From: Folioceros fuciformis
Lineage: Eukaryota; Anthocerotophyta; Anthocerotopsida; Anthocerotales
Direction: 5' to 3'
Length of the DNA: 43,152 bases
NCBI GenBank assembly: GCA_049999805.1
Contig: JBNGIO010005873.1
Span: 100,765-143,916 of the forward strand
In this document: piece after piece, positions 11,154 to 21,806 of the stretch
Numbering within the stretch: the first letter of the stretch is position 1
Layout: each line of letters begins with the position of its first letter
The notes under the pieces: generated by a model
The model's database searches: none
Told to the model about the DNA's origin: nothing
What the model saw: only the letters and a program-made list of their open reading frames with translations
Program-made: the position numbers and the translations under genes

Positions 11154-12759
11154 ATGAAGCCGAATGCGATGGTGCGGCGGCCGGCGGAAGGCTGCATCCA
11201 ACTGGTCATGGCGGGGTTGCTGATAGGGGGTAGCCTGCTGACGCTGCTAGCCCTACTCTGGCCCTCGTTGCTGCCTGAGTCGGAGTCCGGGTCTGGGTCC
11301 GGGTCCGAGTCCGGGTCCGGGTCCGGGTCCGGAGCCGGAGCCGGAACCGGAGCGGGTCGCTGCTGGCCTCGGAAGCAGGCTCCCGATTCCCAGGAGCAGG
11401 GAAGCCTGGGAGGCCACGGCCGGGTGCGGCAGTTCGCGGAGCACGGGCGGGTGTCCGCCCTCTTCGTGCAGATGGGCGCGTTCCGAGGCGGGGACAAGAC
11501 ATTCGCGGTGGTGGGTCTCTCCTCCCGCCGGCTGCATGACGTAGGCAACCCCTGGTTCCATTGCGCGTGGGAGGAGCCCGGGGAGCCGGAGGTGCTCGGC
11601 ACCGTCGAGGTGATGAAGCCAGACTGGCAGCTGGGCCGGATCTACACCGTCCTAGTGCTCAACTGCACCTTCCCGCGCCCGGTCGGGACGTCGAGGCCCG
11701 ATCGGGGCGGCTCCCTCCTACTCACGGCGGGCTATGGGGATTCCGACCGATTCTCCCCGCCGGAGACGTTCACGGCGCTGCAGGAGGCCCCGGGGGAGTA
11801 CAATCCCCGCCTCTACTCCGGAGAGGACCCCCCGCCGTTCGATTTCCTCTACTGCGGCTCGCCCTTGTTCGGAGACCTGAGCCCGCAGCAGATACGGGAA
11901 TGGATGGCGTACCATGTGCGCCTCTTCGGCCCTCGCTCCCTCTTCGTGTTGCACGACGCCGGTGGAGTGAACGACGGGGTCCGCCGTGTGATCGAGCCCT
12001 GGGAGCGCCTGGGCCGCGTTCTGGTGGAGAACGTGCGGAACCAGGCTCGGTACGATGGCTACTACTTTAACCAGTTCCTGGTGCTCAACGACTGCCTGCA
12101 CCGCGCCAGGTTCCTAGCGCCATGGGTCTTCTTCTTCGACGTGGACGAGTATGTGGCCGTGGCCCCCGGCACGACTCTCCCGGAAGTCATGGACGGGTTC
12201 ATAAACTACACCCAGGTGCTCTTCACGCAGAAGCTCATGTCCGTCCGGCTGTGCGCCGACGTCTGGCGAGGCTCCGTCCATAGGTACACATGAGAAGGGA
12301 TCTGGACGAGGTCGCGGTGTGTGTGCGAGCGATATGGGATAATCGTGACTTCGCTCATGGCGTTGGTATTGCTGTTGTTTGTATGACAGGGATGCGGATC
12401 ACTGGACGGTGGAGAAGCTGGAGTACAGGGAGGTGGTGCCGGCGGGGAAGGTGCTGGCAGTCAAGTACGCAGTGCAGCCGAGGAATGTGTTCGCCACCGG
12501 CGTGCATCGCACAGAGCAGTTTTTGGGATTGAGCACAATTGCTGAGCCGGACAGATTGCAGTACTACCATTTCCATGGCGGCATCAACAACAGGGGGCAG
12601 GTGTGCTTGGAATTCCCTTCGCAGGATCCCACCAACTCCTCACTTTTCCGGAGCTTGAGAGGCGGGGCCTTCGAGTTCGATGACGGCTTGGCTCGCTCCA
12701 TTCCCTCAGTTCGCGAGTTTGAGCTGGAAACCGTAGGACGGCAGCCCTTCGTTCCATGA
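11154..12759 (+). CDS. Galactan beta-1,4-galactosyltransferase-like GT92 protein (GALS type)
   Basis: Two exons (11154-12283 and 12390-12759) join in phase to give 499 residues. The layout is that of a Golgi type II glycosyltransferase: a short cytosolic tail, a membrane anchor at about residues 16-38, a Gly/Ser/Glu-rich stem (about 42-65), then the catalytic domain. GT92 (DUF23) blocks are clear: FLYCGSPLFGDLSPQQIREWMAYHVRLFG, FVLHDAGGV, GYYFNQFLVLNDCLHRARF, and FFFDVDEY with the metal-binding D329-V-D331. The second exon has AVQPRNVFATGVH and YYHFHG. Plant GALS enzymes extend beta-1,4-galactan side chains of pectic rhamnogalacturonan I. ATG codon 6 is an alternative start. The gene converges with the epimerase gene. 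Confidence 0.92.
11276..11360 (+). repeat. Coding GGGTCC/GAGTCC hexamer tract in the GALS stem
   Basis: Imperfect hexamer units encode alternating Gly-Ser/Glu-Ser and then Gly-Ala pairs just after the membrane anchor. It is a likely length-variable linker between the anchor and the catalytic domain. Confidence 0.85.
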
Positions 12760-13620
12760 CATGACAGGATTTAGCGTGCTGGACGATGCAGCCCAGCTCG
12801 TGCTCTCCCGCACGTTCATGGTTCGATGCTGCTTTTGAACGGACTGCTCAACAATGAGGATTCGCGTTGCTGGATCGTACGGTGGTTGGAAGGTGGAGTG
12901 CCTGGTAACAGCTGGGCTCGGCTTGATCAGCTCCACCTGCATTGTGACAACGCCGTGGCGCCAGCTTGTTGTATCAAGTCTTCAGAGCCAGGGTGCTAAC
13001 TCGTTCAAGGTCATCAAATTAAGTATACAACAACTGCTCAGTTTTAATAACGGAACCGCCTTTCCTGGCTTGAATCTGAGCCTTGTGATCGGCAACAGCG
13101 AGCTGGTATGCATGTGGGGCAGGCGTAGTAGAATGTACCTGGTGTGTCTTAGTCTTCAATATGCGGTCATCATGGTGCACAGCCGCTGCGGGCGGACAGA
13201 TGACAGTCTTCATTCTGCTGCTGTCACTCAGACGTCAGCATGTCTTCACTTTGTCTGTGAGGAAATGTCCGCCACGACGTTGTGGTGCAGAAGGAAGGTC
13301 CATGTTAACGATGTGTGCAAACGCATCTATTCAATAGAGCGACACAAAGAATGCGGGGAGGCAACGAGAGTCCGACTGATCGAAGTGACACAGCAGAGTG
13401 CGAGGAGACAACGAGAAGCCTACTCTACTGTTTAAATTGCCACAACATACTGCGAGGACTTCAACCAAAGTCGAAGTGTTCCATTTGGCAAACCCGCGCC
13501 ACCCGCCACATAGACAATCAATATGTCCAATTTGCTACTCAAAGGATACGAGACAGAGTTACTGTAGGTTAGGGTTTAGTAGCGGGTACGCTCCACTCAC
13601 CCCTGCAGCATCCGCGGATG
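12760..13620. other. Convergent spacer between GALS and epimerase genes
   Basis: Holds the two facing 3' untranslated regions. A plus-strand frame at 12854-13435 is open for 193 codons but has no recognisable domain, and its composition looks non-coding. Confidence 0.5.
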
Positions 13621-15521
13621 TTACGGCCAGAGGAGTGATCCTCCATGGCCAGGGAGAGAACTAAAATTGCACACTGACCCACTCACTGCGCACGAGCAGA
13701 ATCGGTTTGATGAGAAGCAACATTGTTTTGCACAGTGCAGAAGGCCCACTATCGGTAAGGAATGCATCTAAGAGAAGTTGGCTTACTTACCATGGTAGCC
13801 CCCCTGTACAGGATCCGTGGCCAGGAGAAGTGGGGTATCGAGGTCTACGAATCTGCAAAGCCAGGTTGGTCCACTCTTCGGTCATGATGACTTCATGGTG
13901 AGAGAGGAATGCGGATAATCATTGTAGCACAAAGTGAAGAGACAACCTGAAGCAACCAAGACCGGCAGCAAAGTTGCCAGCAAACCCCATTGCAATGCGC
14001 GTTTCTACCATGCCCCCTATCATCAAGTCAACACCTGCATCACCTGCAATGCCCACTATCTGCAATGCCGCAAGAAGTCCAACTTTTGCCAGTTTGATGT
14101 TAATGACGTTAGCTAGGCCCTCATTCACGATGCGTTCAGCATCCAAAGGGCATCGGCAGCTTTCATCCGCAGCAACAGAGACTCCGTATTCGCCGTTGGC
14201 AACCCTGGAAACGTGGCCTAGTCCAGCCCAGTTTCCTCGACTGACAGGCTGCTCGAAGAGAACTGGTGTCAGGTCAGCCTCTGCAGGAAAGCACTGAGAA
14301 GTAACTAACACGATGTAAAACAGCTTCCCTTGAATCGAAAACGACAAGCTAATCCTGGACTGCTTTCAGTCCGTCAACGATGGAAACGCCGAAAGTACTC
14401 ACCATGCAAAGTCCTTAACACTTGTAGAGCTTCATCCACAGTGTAGCCCTCGTTTGCATCCAGTATGAGGGAACAGCCTGGATGGCCACCTTTTACAGCT
14501 CTCAACAGTGCGATATCCTGCGAAGGACTTCTGCCTCCTATCTTCACCTTGAGAGTGTCAAAGTCTTTCTTCGCGTAGTCTGCTGCCAAGACTGCTGCTT
14601 CTTCTGGTGTGCATATGGGTATCTGGAGGCATCAGTGTTTGTCATTCCTTAATACTGGGAGACAGCATGCTTTCTATAGTAACACGAAGGTGTGCTCAAC
14701 ATGAGGCTTGCAGCAGTGCTTCAAGATGCATATCTCCTCTCCTACGTGATGTCAGTCCAATGCTTTGGAAGGGCCCACAGCGTTCTGAACTTCTACGGCG
14801 CTGCCAGTTCTCACCGTTATGTCCGTTGTCACCGAATTGCCATGACCTCCAAAAAGTTGCCAGAGAGGTAGACCAGCTTTGCGTGCAACAGCATCAACAA
14901 AAGCCATCTCCATGCCGGCTCTGATCTGTTGCACCATCAAGCAGTCAGTCCCACTTGCAAGGTTACGACGCTCCATCCTCCCCGCATACTGGAAAAGAAC
15001 CCACTCGGATCCGCCGGCAGTCTTACAGGTGCGAAATTGTAGCCGGGAAGAAGGCCTGCTATGCGCTCCAAAATATGAAGGCAACAGTCTGGACTTCCCG
15101 GGAGTAGGCTGCAGACTTCCTCGGCTTTTACCAACGCGGTAGGCTGGTCCTCTGCAGTGACAGGAGGCAAGATGGGAACCTCCCCCCATCCTACGGTGCC
15201 GTCCGTGAGCTCTAGTCGAATCGCAACGTTGTTCACCGACGTCAGCTTGGCGGACGCAATTTCAAAGGGAGCCATCAATGGCACATCGAGGCGTCTCGCT
15301 TCCACCTTCAAAACCTCCGCGGTGGATTGCAGCATGGTATGCCATTCTTTGCAAGGACTGTACCAGTTCGATGTCAATTTACAGAGTGGACCACCTTCTG
15401 ACACCTCCCAGCCGGAAGATCTGGATGAAGCGAGACACAAAGGAAGCCTGGAGGACGCGGGATACAGCGCTGCAGAGCTGGAAATGAAGCATCCTCGGGT
15501 GCAATTAGTACCTGACGCCAT
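13621..15521 (-). CDS. L-Ala-D/L-Glu-type dipeptide epimerase (enolase superfamily), six exons
   Basis: Minus-strand exons 15521-15027, 14925-14815, 14622-14403, 14280-13947, 13852-13791 and 13685-13621 join in phase to give 428 residues. All catalytic positions of the muconate-lactonizing subgroup are present: K227-V-K229, metal ligands D257 (LDANEGY), E285 (FEQPV) and D314 (AADES), and K338 (NIKLAK). The C terminus (FVDLDTPLLLATDPVQGGY) matches the L-Ala-D/L-amino acid epimerases. Bacterial relatives epimerise L-Ala-D-Glu released from peptidoglycan. The first 60-70 residues are Ser/Ala/Arg-rich and poor in acids, as in a plastid transit peptide, which fits the ATG at 15521. The substrate in this plant is inferred only. 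Confidence 0.93.
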
Positions 15522-16982
15522 CAAAGAGACGTCACGAAAATGTCCGAGTCACATGGATCGTGCCCGCAATCCTTTCCACCAAGGTTCTTGTGTACTTTCT
15601 CTTCACCACCAAGCTTCTTGTGACCTCTGAGTGGGTACAGGTTCCAGAGATTCCGTCAGTGAAATAGATTTCCCACTTTTTTATTGATTTAGTTACAATA
15701 TTTAGCTTAAGTTCAATCCGACTCTTGACGTCAAGCAACTCGATATGGAACACGTCCGTATATTAGCTTGGGATAGGCAGTTCTGCAAGTATATTCTCAT
15801 CCCAGATTCCAGTATGCCCAGACGTGGATTTGCGAAGGAAAACGCGGAAGAACAATCACGAAGTCGGAAGATATTTTCATTCCGAAGTAGGTGTGACCAG
15901 CCTCGTGAGACCAGAAAATCATTGACCCAAGACAGTCAGATAGATCATTGATAACCGAAAGAAAGGGATCACAACTAACAAGAACATATGTACCTCCAGT
16001 GTCACCAACCATGCCATACACAGGGCACGTGTGGAGCTAACTGGTGAACAACCTGCTATAGCATAATGATAGAACCGATGAATCCATGATCAGGAATCAT
16101 AGGCTTGCAATGTTATGCATTCTTACTCGAAGTTTCAAAAAATTGCGCATTAAGGTCTGAAGGTCTCATAACACATAGTAGGCACTGCGCAAGCCCGCTA
16201 CCGTCAGAACACACTACGAGGTGGACTGAAAGACATGCACAGGGTGGACACCTACATCATTAGAGTACACTAAGTAGAAGACTACTACACTCCATCATAG
16301 GGCATTAGAAGCTGTTCTGCAAAGTCTGTAAAGGAAGCAAGTTTGAATGTTTCTCCCGTGTCACCAATGCTAACAGGCCTAGGCGATTTAGCATTGGAGC
16401 TAACGGGAGATCCTAGGGTGCGGTGCTATTGCATAATGATAGAACCGGTCAATCCACTTACAGGGATTAACAGGCTTGCAATGTTATGCTTTGAGAGGAG
16501 CATAGAGACTCTGCTGCTCACCACTCCAAAACTTGAAAGAAATACTTTCTCATACATAGGTGGTGTTGGTGTTTGTTTAGGGTGGGTAGGGACCGTGCGG
16601 ATCACCAGCCCCAATATTTTTCCTTCAACACTACAGTCACCATTGCTAAACTGATACAAAGCAGTCTTGGAAATAAACAGAAAGGGACCCTAACTAACAA
16701 AACCCGAAAAAAAAAAACACGGACCACATGCCTCCAACCTATACATTTACTTTCATCAGTCAGGCTACAACGGATAGAAAAAACAAGTGCAAGCAATAGC
16801 CAAAATTCCTTGCCATTGAAAGTTTGGCAAGAATACCCTTCACATGGAAACAAAGAGATAGCATTTGGGAATAAAGGAAATACTCCAGACAGAAGGGAAC
16901 AAGCTTTGTAAATAGTAAGTTACCGGTTCTGGACACATGAAAGTTCACGTTTCAGGTGCGCCCATAACGTTTTCGTGGACAG
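15522..16982. other. Intergenic region with a diverged direct repeat
   Basis: No gene is recognised. Segments at about 16000-16125 and 16357-16490 share blocks such as GTGTCACCAA, GCATAATGATAGAACCG and AGGCTTGCAATGTTATGC in the same order about 0.36-0.38 kb apart, so they are an old direct duplication. A ten-A run lies near 16709-16718. Confidence 0.55.
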
Positions 16983-19967
16983 TCAGTCACAGTTCGGTGG
17001 TAGTATCATAGTGCACTCCCCTTTGACCGTCTCCAGCAATTTCTCCAGCTCGGCATACAACTGACTTCTATCTGAATGCCTTTTATCTTCAACAGTAAAT
17101 GAGTGCACCCCATTTTCCAATTCCATCCACGTGCGACCAGGTTCTTTCTTCATACCTGTTCCTTGCATAATCCTTCTGATGTGCGCACTTTCTTCCAGTT
17201 TGCCATTCAAAGTGTAGATGTCAGCTATCATAACATAAGCCGCAACTTCCGTTGCATCTAACTCCAGCACGGCCTCAAAAGAAGATATTCCAAAATCGAT
17301 ATTCCCATGGGTTCGGCAAGCTCCAAGCAAAGTCAAGTGCACATCAATCTCAGGAGACATCGGCATATTGTTGATAAAGGCCACTGCTTCAGACAGCAAC
17401 CCGGCACGGCCAAGGAGGTCGACCATGCAAACATAATGCTCCATCTCTGGTCTGATGCAATATACCTCTGACATGGAGTGGAACAGGGTGCAGGCCTCGT
17501 CCAACAAACCACAGTGGCTGCAGGCAGAAAGCAAGCTGACAAAGGTGGCGGCATCTGGAAGCATGTCATCAGCTTGCATGTCTTGAAACAGTTGAAGTGC
17601 ATCCATCGCACGACCATGCTGGGCGTAGCCTGCAATCATGGAATTCCAGGACACCACATTCTTCACTGGCAAGATATCAAAGACAATCCGTGCCTCTTCC
17701 CAACTCCCACATTTGGCATACATGTCAACAAGGGCGCTTGAGATGAACAGATCTGTCTCTAACCCACACCTCTTGATCTCAGAGTGAATAAGCTTGCCTT
17801 GACTTAGTGCTGCAACACTAGAACATGCGTTCAAGATGCTGAGAAATGTATACTTGTCTGGCTGCAAGTCCTCCCTGTGCAGTTGGTGATACATTTGAAG
17901 GACGTCAGCGCCCAGACCATGGTTAGCAAAGCCTGTTAACATAACGTTCCAAGTCACTAAGCTCGGCCTTGGAACACTACAAAAGACACTGTACGCATCC
18001 TCCGGGCTCCCCAACTTAGCAAACATGTCAATGACCGTACTAACTACAGATTCATTCTGATCAAGTCCAAACTCTTTCACCTGGGCATACATAAGCTTTC
18101 CGTACTGAAGAGATCCCATGTTGGCACATGCCTTCAAAATACTCATGAACGTTACTTGATTGGGCTGAATACCCTGGACTGGCATTTGTTCAAAGAGTTC
18201 TATAGCAATCGATCCATAACCATGCTCGACACACCCACCAATCATAGCGTTCCATGTACCCACATCTCTGGTGTGAACTCTGTCAAACACTGCGCGTGCA
18301 TCCTCCAGGCTGCCGCAACTGGAAAACATGTGTATTAAAGCATTGCCAATCTCATCTTTCGATTCAAGACACCTTTCGATAATCTCTGCACAAATAAGCT
18401 TCCCTTGCTCCAGACATGCCATGGTGGAGCATGCCTTCATGACAATCAAGAGGGTGACTTTATCTGGAATCATGCCTTGCTTTCCAATTTCATAGAATAG
18501 TTGAATAGCCTCGTGGCACAACCCATGCTGGGCATATCCCGCCACTATCGCATTCCACGCAGCCAAACTGGTTTTACCCCACGACTCAAACAAATTCCTT
18601 GCATCATCTACACTCCCACATTTGGCGTACATATCAATCAGGCTGGTAACCAGGTACAAGTCTGGCTCACAACCACGTTTCGCAACAGATAGATGGACCA
18701 GCTTGCCTTGCTCCAAGGCAGCTATATTTGAACAGGCCTTCAATACACTGAGCAGGGTCACATGATTTGTCTCCAGGCCCACCTGTTGCAAATCGTGGTA
18801 CAGATTTACAGCTTCGCAACAAAACCCATGTTGAGCATAAGCCTCAATCATTGTTGTCCAGCTCACCAAATCTTTTCTTGTTAACGTGTGGAATACATCA
18901 CAAGCATCTACCAGACTCCCACATTTAGAGTACATGTCAATGAGACTATTCCCCACCAGCAGGTCTAACACAAAACCAGCTTGTAAGAGCTGAGTATGAA
19001 GTGCCCTGCCGTCATCCAGGGCTGCAATACTAGAACATGCTTTGAAGATGCTCACGAGAACAAGGCTATCAGGTTTCAGGCCCTCCTTCAACATCTGTCG
19101 GAACAGTTGAAGGGCCTCATGACCATCGCCCCTTTGGACATATCCCGAGGTCATGGTTGTCCATGTTACCACACTTTTCACAGGCATTCTCTCAAAGACA
19201 ATACGTGCATCTTCCAAGCTGCCACACTGGAGATACATTGCAACAAGTGCACTTCCAACAAATACATCGGATTCAACCCCTCTTCCCAAGATGTAGGCAT
19301 GAAGCCCCTTGCTTTCAGCGAGCGATCTCAAACCGGCGCAAGCTTTCACAAGGGCCACAAGTGTGTACCCGTTTGGTTCAAGACCCTGCTCTTGCATGAG
19401 ACGGAAGAGAGCCAGTGCCTCGAGACCACAGTCGTGCCGTGCATACCCTGCAACCATAGAAGTCCAGGTTACCAAGTTCTTAACAGTCAATCTGTCGAAA
19501 ACAGACCGCGCATCCCCGAGGCTCCCACATTTCGCATACATGTCAACCAGGGCGCTGCCTACAAACAGATCTGATTCATTGCCACTTTCGACAATGTGAC
19601 GATGAATCAGCTTGCCCTCCACGAAGGCTTTACCTCCAGAACAGGCCTTCAAAGCGGCGACGTAAACTCCGACGTCGGGTTTCAAATTCCGCTCTAGCAA
19701 GAGTCGAAAAATATTCAGGGCTTGCTCAGTCTGTCCCTCCCTGGCGTGAGCTGCAATGGCCTCCTGCGCCCAGGCCAAACGGTTCCAGGGAGACCCTGCA
19801 CCAAGCCCACTATGTGCTTCCAGAAAATGGGAGGAGACGACACATTCCTGGCCCACGGCCCCAGAAAAATCCCTACGCTGTCCCCTGAGAAGTTTCCAAG
19901 AAAGAACTGGCCTGCCAGCCACCACATTTGCCTGCTTGACGCAACAGCGCAGAAAACCACAGCGCAT
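16983..19967 (-). CDS. PLS-class PPR protein ending after the E/E+ region (no DYW domain)
   Basis: A single exon encodes 994 residues. The N terminus (MRCGFLRCCVKQANVVAG...) is basic and fits an organelle signal. From about residue 70 to 900 there are roughly two dozen PPR motifs in P-L-S triplets, with the recurrent LVDMYAKCGSL and NAMI/ MIAGYAQHG blocks. An E motif follows, with an orthodox PG box (EPGRTWMEL starting at residue 942) and the VHSFTVEDKRHSDRSQLYAELEKLLE segment. The frame then stops after a short unrelated tail (MILPPNCD), before any DYW deaminase. Such proteins bind organelle transcripts and usually need a deaminase supplied in trans for C-to-U editing. I found no DYW remnant in the 700 bases downstream of the stop. 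Confidence 0.93.
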   Translation of the reverse strand: MRCGFLRCCVKQANVVAGRPVLSWKLLRGQRRDFSGAVGQECVVSSHFLEAHSGLGAGSPWNRLAWAQEAIAAHAREGQTEQALNIFRLLLERNLKPDVGVYVAALKACSGGKAFVEGKLIHRHIVESGNESDLFVGSALVDMYAKCGSLGDARSVFDRLTVKNLVTWTSMVAGYARHDCGLEALALFRLMQEQGLEPNGYTLVALVKACAGLRSLAESKGLHAYILGRGVESDVFVGSALVAMYLQCGSLEDARIVFERMPVKSVVTWTTMTSGYVQRGDGHEALQLFRQMLKEGLKPDSLVLVSIFKACSSIAALDDGRALHTQLLQAGFVLDLLVGNSLIDMYSKCGSLVDACDVFHTLTRKDLVSWTTMIEAYAQHGFCCEAVNLYHDLQQVGLETNHVTLLSVLKACSNIAALEQGKLVHLSVAKRGCEPDLYLVTSLIDMYAKCGSVDDARNLFESWGKTSLAAWNAIVAGYAQHGLCHEAIQLFYEIGKQGMIPDKVTLLIVMKACSTMACLEQGKLICAEIIERCLESKDEIGNALIHMFSSCGSLEDARAVFDRVHTRDVGTWNAMIGGCVEHGYGSIAIELFEQMPVQGIQPNQVTFMSILKACANMGSLQYGKLMYAQVKEFGLDQNESVVSTVIDMFAKLGSPEDAYSVFCSVPRPSLVTWNVMLTGFANHGLGADVLQMYHQLHREDLQPDKYTFLSILNACSSVAALSQGKLIHSEIKRCGLETDLFISSALVDMYAKCGSWEEARIVFDILPVKNVVSWNSMIAGYAQHGRAMDALQLFQDMQADDMLPDAATFVSLLSACSHCGLLDEACTLFHSMSEVYCIRPEMEHYVCMVDLLGRAGLLSEAVAFINNMPMSPEIDVHLTLLGACRTHGNIDFGISSFEAVLELDATEVAAYVMIADIYTLNGKLEESAHIRRIMQGTGMKKEPGRTWMELENGVHSFTVEDKRHSDRSQLYAELEKLLETVKGECTMILPPNCD

Positions 19968-20966
19968 CCTGGTAACTGCGGCAGCCCCTTGTTACGCCAT
20001 GGGATCCCGGTATCGCTGAAGGGACTCATCGCCTCTACGACGATGCAGAAACACTGCCGGTTGTTCACTGAAGCGCTAGCAACACTTTGAGGCAGGCAGC
20101 TTGCTCACGCGCCAAGTGAATTAGGGTTCACGGCGCCGAGCGTGGGCGGTTCAGGTGGACGTCTAGGCCCTTCCAGCCAAATATGAAATAACCCACCTTT
20201 CGTAGGAGGTCTTTCTAGTTGGGCTTCAACGTTTAGTATCTCACTTTCCTTGCAGAATCAAAACCCACTGACTCGGTACCCGAAATCGGCCTCGGAGGGA
20301 TCCTTGAAAGCTGACCCTCGAAAAGACTCCCGAGAAGGCCTTCAACGTTTTGCACCGTGCTCGGCATACTGGCTTGAAGGAGAACACATATCTGCTTGCT
20401 TCGTTTGGGTTGTCCCGTCCCCTGCACGGGAGCTATGGTTTGTGGCTGTCTTTTGCGTTCAGCAGTCCAGTCCATTTGACAAGAGGGCCGACATCATGAA
20501 CTGACAGAAGAAATTGGCGCTGCATGGAAAGGGAGTTCAGAACGTTGGGTTGGGAATGTGGGATTGGATTGATCTCAACCAGGTGCACATGAAAATAATC
20601 TCGAATGGATCTATTCAAAATCCTTTCAATGAAGGGAGTCCTTTACAATTAGGAAACAGCCACTGATAGGGGCTGGAAAGAAATCTCGAAAATCTTGCCA
20701 CGATCTCTGAGACATAAGTTAGCAAGGTCATACAGTCCTTCAACTTGAAAGAGCTCCCACCGCCTCACTCAGGATTTCGCAGTTCTTCCGCCCGGAGGAT
20801 ATCCGGTCGGTGCAGATGAGGGAGCAACGGGGGAAGCCCGTTGGAGTCAGGACGCTGCTGGGGTTGTACGCTAAGTCTGTCAATCACGGATGAATCGATG
20901 GTAAGTTCAGAGAACGAAGTACCTGTGCAGTGCAGAGCCAGAACGCTCGCACGGATGACCACCTGC
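19968..20966. other. Spacer between PPR gene and repeat-protein gene
   Basis: Contains the presumed promoter of the PPR gene and the 3' end of the repeat-protein gene. Open frames on both strands show no recognisable protein. Confidence 0.5.
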
Positions 20967-21707
20967 TCAATACTTGGGATACGCGGGAGGGGTCTGGCTG
21001 TAGGGGGCAGGAGGAGACGTCTCCTCAGGCTTCTCGTACGAAACGGCTGGGGATTGGTTGTAGGGAGGAGGAGGAGGAGGAGGAGGGGCCTGAAAGTAGG
21101 CGGGTGGAGGAGCTTGGTATTTGTGGGGTGATGGAGTCTTGTAAACTGTCTTGGTCTTGTAATCTGGCTTCTTGTGAGGCTTTTCCTCTGGCTTTTTGTA
21201 TGGCTTCTTGTAGGGCTTCTCTTCTGGCTTCTTGTAGGGCTTCTCTTCTGGCTTCTTGTAGGGCTTCTCCTCTGGCTTCTTGTAGGGCTTCTCTTCTGGC
21301 TTCTTGTAGGGCTTCTCCTCTGGCATCTTGTAGGGCTTCTCCTCTGGCTTCTTGTAGGGCTTCTCCTCTGGCTTCTTGTAGGGCTTCTCCTCTGGCTTCT
21401 TGTATGGCTTCTCCTCTGGCTTCTTGTANNNNNNNNNNGGCTTCTCCTCTGGCTTCTTGTACGGCTTCTCCTCTGGCTTCTTGTATGGCTTCTCCTCTGG
21501 CTTCTTGTACGGCTTCTCGTCTGCCTTCGTATTGTCGTGGCGAGGCTTGTTGTAGTTGTCGTAGGGCTTCTCCTCAGGCTTCTTTACCTCCTTCTTGGGC
21601 TGGTCGAAGGCATAGGTATAGGCATAGTTATAGCCTGCACTGGCCTCCTGAACTACGGTGCCTGCAAGGAAGAACAGGAGAAGGAGGCCCAGCAGCCGGA
21701 GCCCCAT
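20967..21707 (-). CDS. Secreted Lys/Pro/Glu/Tyr repeat cell-wall protein (PRP/extensin-like)
   Basis: A single exon of about 246 residues. It starts with a clear signal peptide (GLRLLGLLLLFFLAG, predicted cleavage after ASA near residue 24) and a Tyr-rich mature N terminus. It continues as an array of eight-residue KPYKKPEE units and ends in an extensin-like tail with a run of eight prolines and YNQSP/PPAYPKY motifs. The charge alternation and regularly spaced tyrosines suggest an apoplastic structural protein able to cross-link. Ten Ns (21429-21438) fall inside the array, so the true length and even the frame across the gap are uncertain. The long hydrophobic frame on the opposite strand is a shadow. 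Confidence 0.85.
   Translation of the reverse strand: MGLRLLGLLLLFFLAGTVVQEASAGYNYAYTYAFDQPKKEVKKPEEKPYDNYNKPRHDNTKADEKPYKKPEEKPYKKPEEKPYKKPEEKXXXXYKKPEEKPYKKPEEKPYKKPEEKPYKKPEEKPYKMPEEKPYKKPEEKPYKKPEEKPYKKPEEKPYKKPEEKPYKKPYKKPEEKPHKKPDYKTKTVYKTPSPHKYQAPPPAYFQAPPPPPPPPYNQSPAVSYEKPEETSPPAPYSQTPPAYPKY
21171..21525 (-). repeat. 24-bp coding repeat array with an assembly gap
   Basis: Units encoding KPYKKPEE recur every 24 bases, with a few synonymous differences (CTC/CTT, AGG/TGG) and one Lys-to-Met change. The ten-N gap at 21429-21438 lies in the array. Confidence 0.9.
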
Positions 21708-21798
21708 GTTTCCTACAATGGTGGCTGCAGAGCAGTGAACGAAATACAGCCCGGATGCGGACAGACGCTGGATGATGACAGTCCGCGCAGCCTATCCC

Positions 21799-21806
21799 CA
21801 TATATT
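21799..21806 (-). promoter_or_regulatory. Possible TATA box of the repeat-protein gene
   Basis: On the minus strand CAATATATGG lies about 95 bases upstream of the ATG at 21707, a fitting distance for a TATA box with a short 5' untranslated region. It is judged on position and sequence alone. Confidence 0.35.

Noticed and set aside
11206-11561. Arg/Pro-rich and Gly/Pro-rich minus-strand frames
   Set aside because: They are antisense shadows of the GC-rich first exon of the galactan synthase.
12854-13435. A 193-codon plus-strand frame
   Set aside because: It lies between convergent genes, has no recognisable domain and is not matched by splice sites. It is probably chance.
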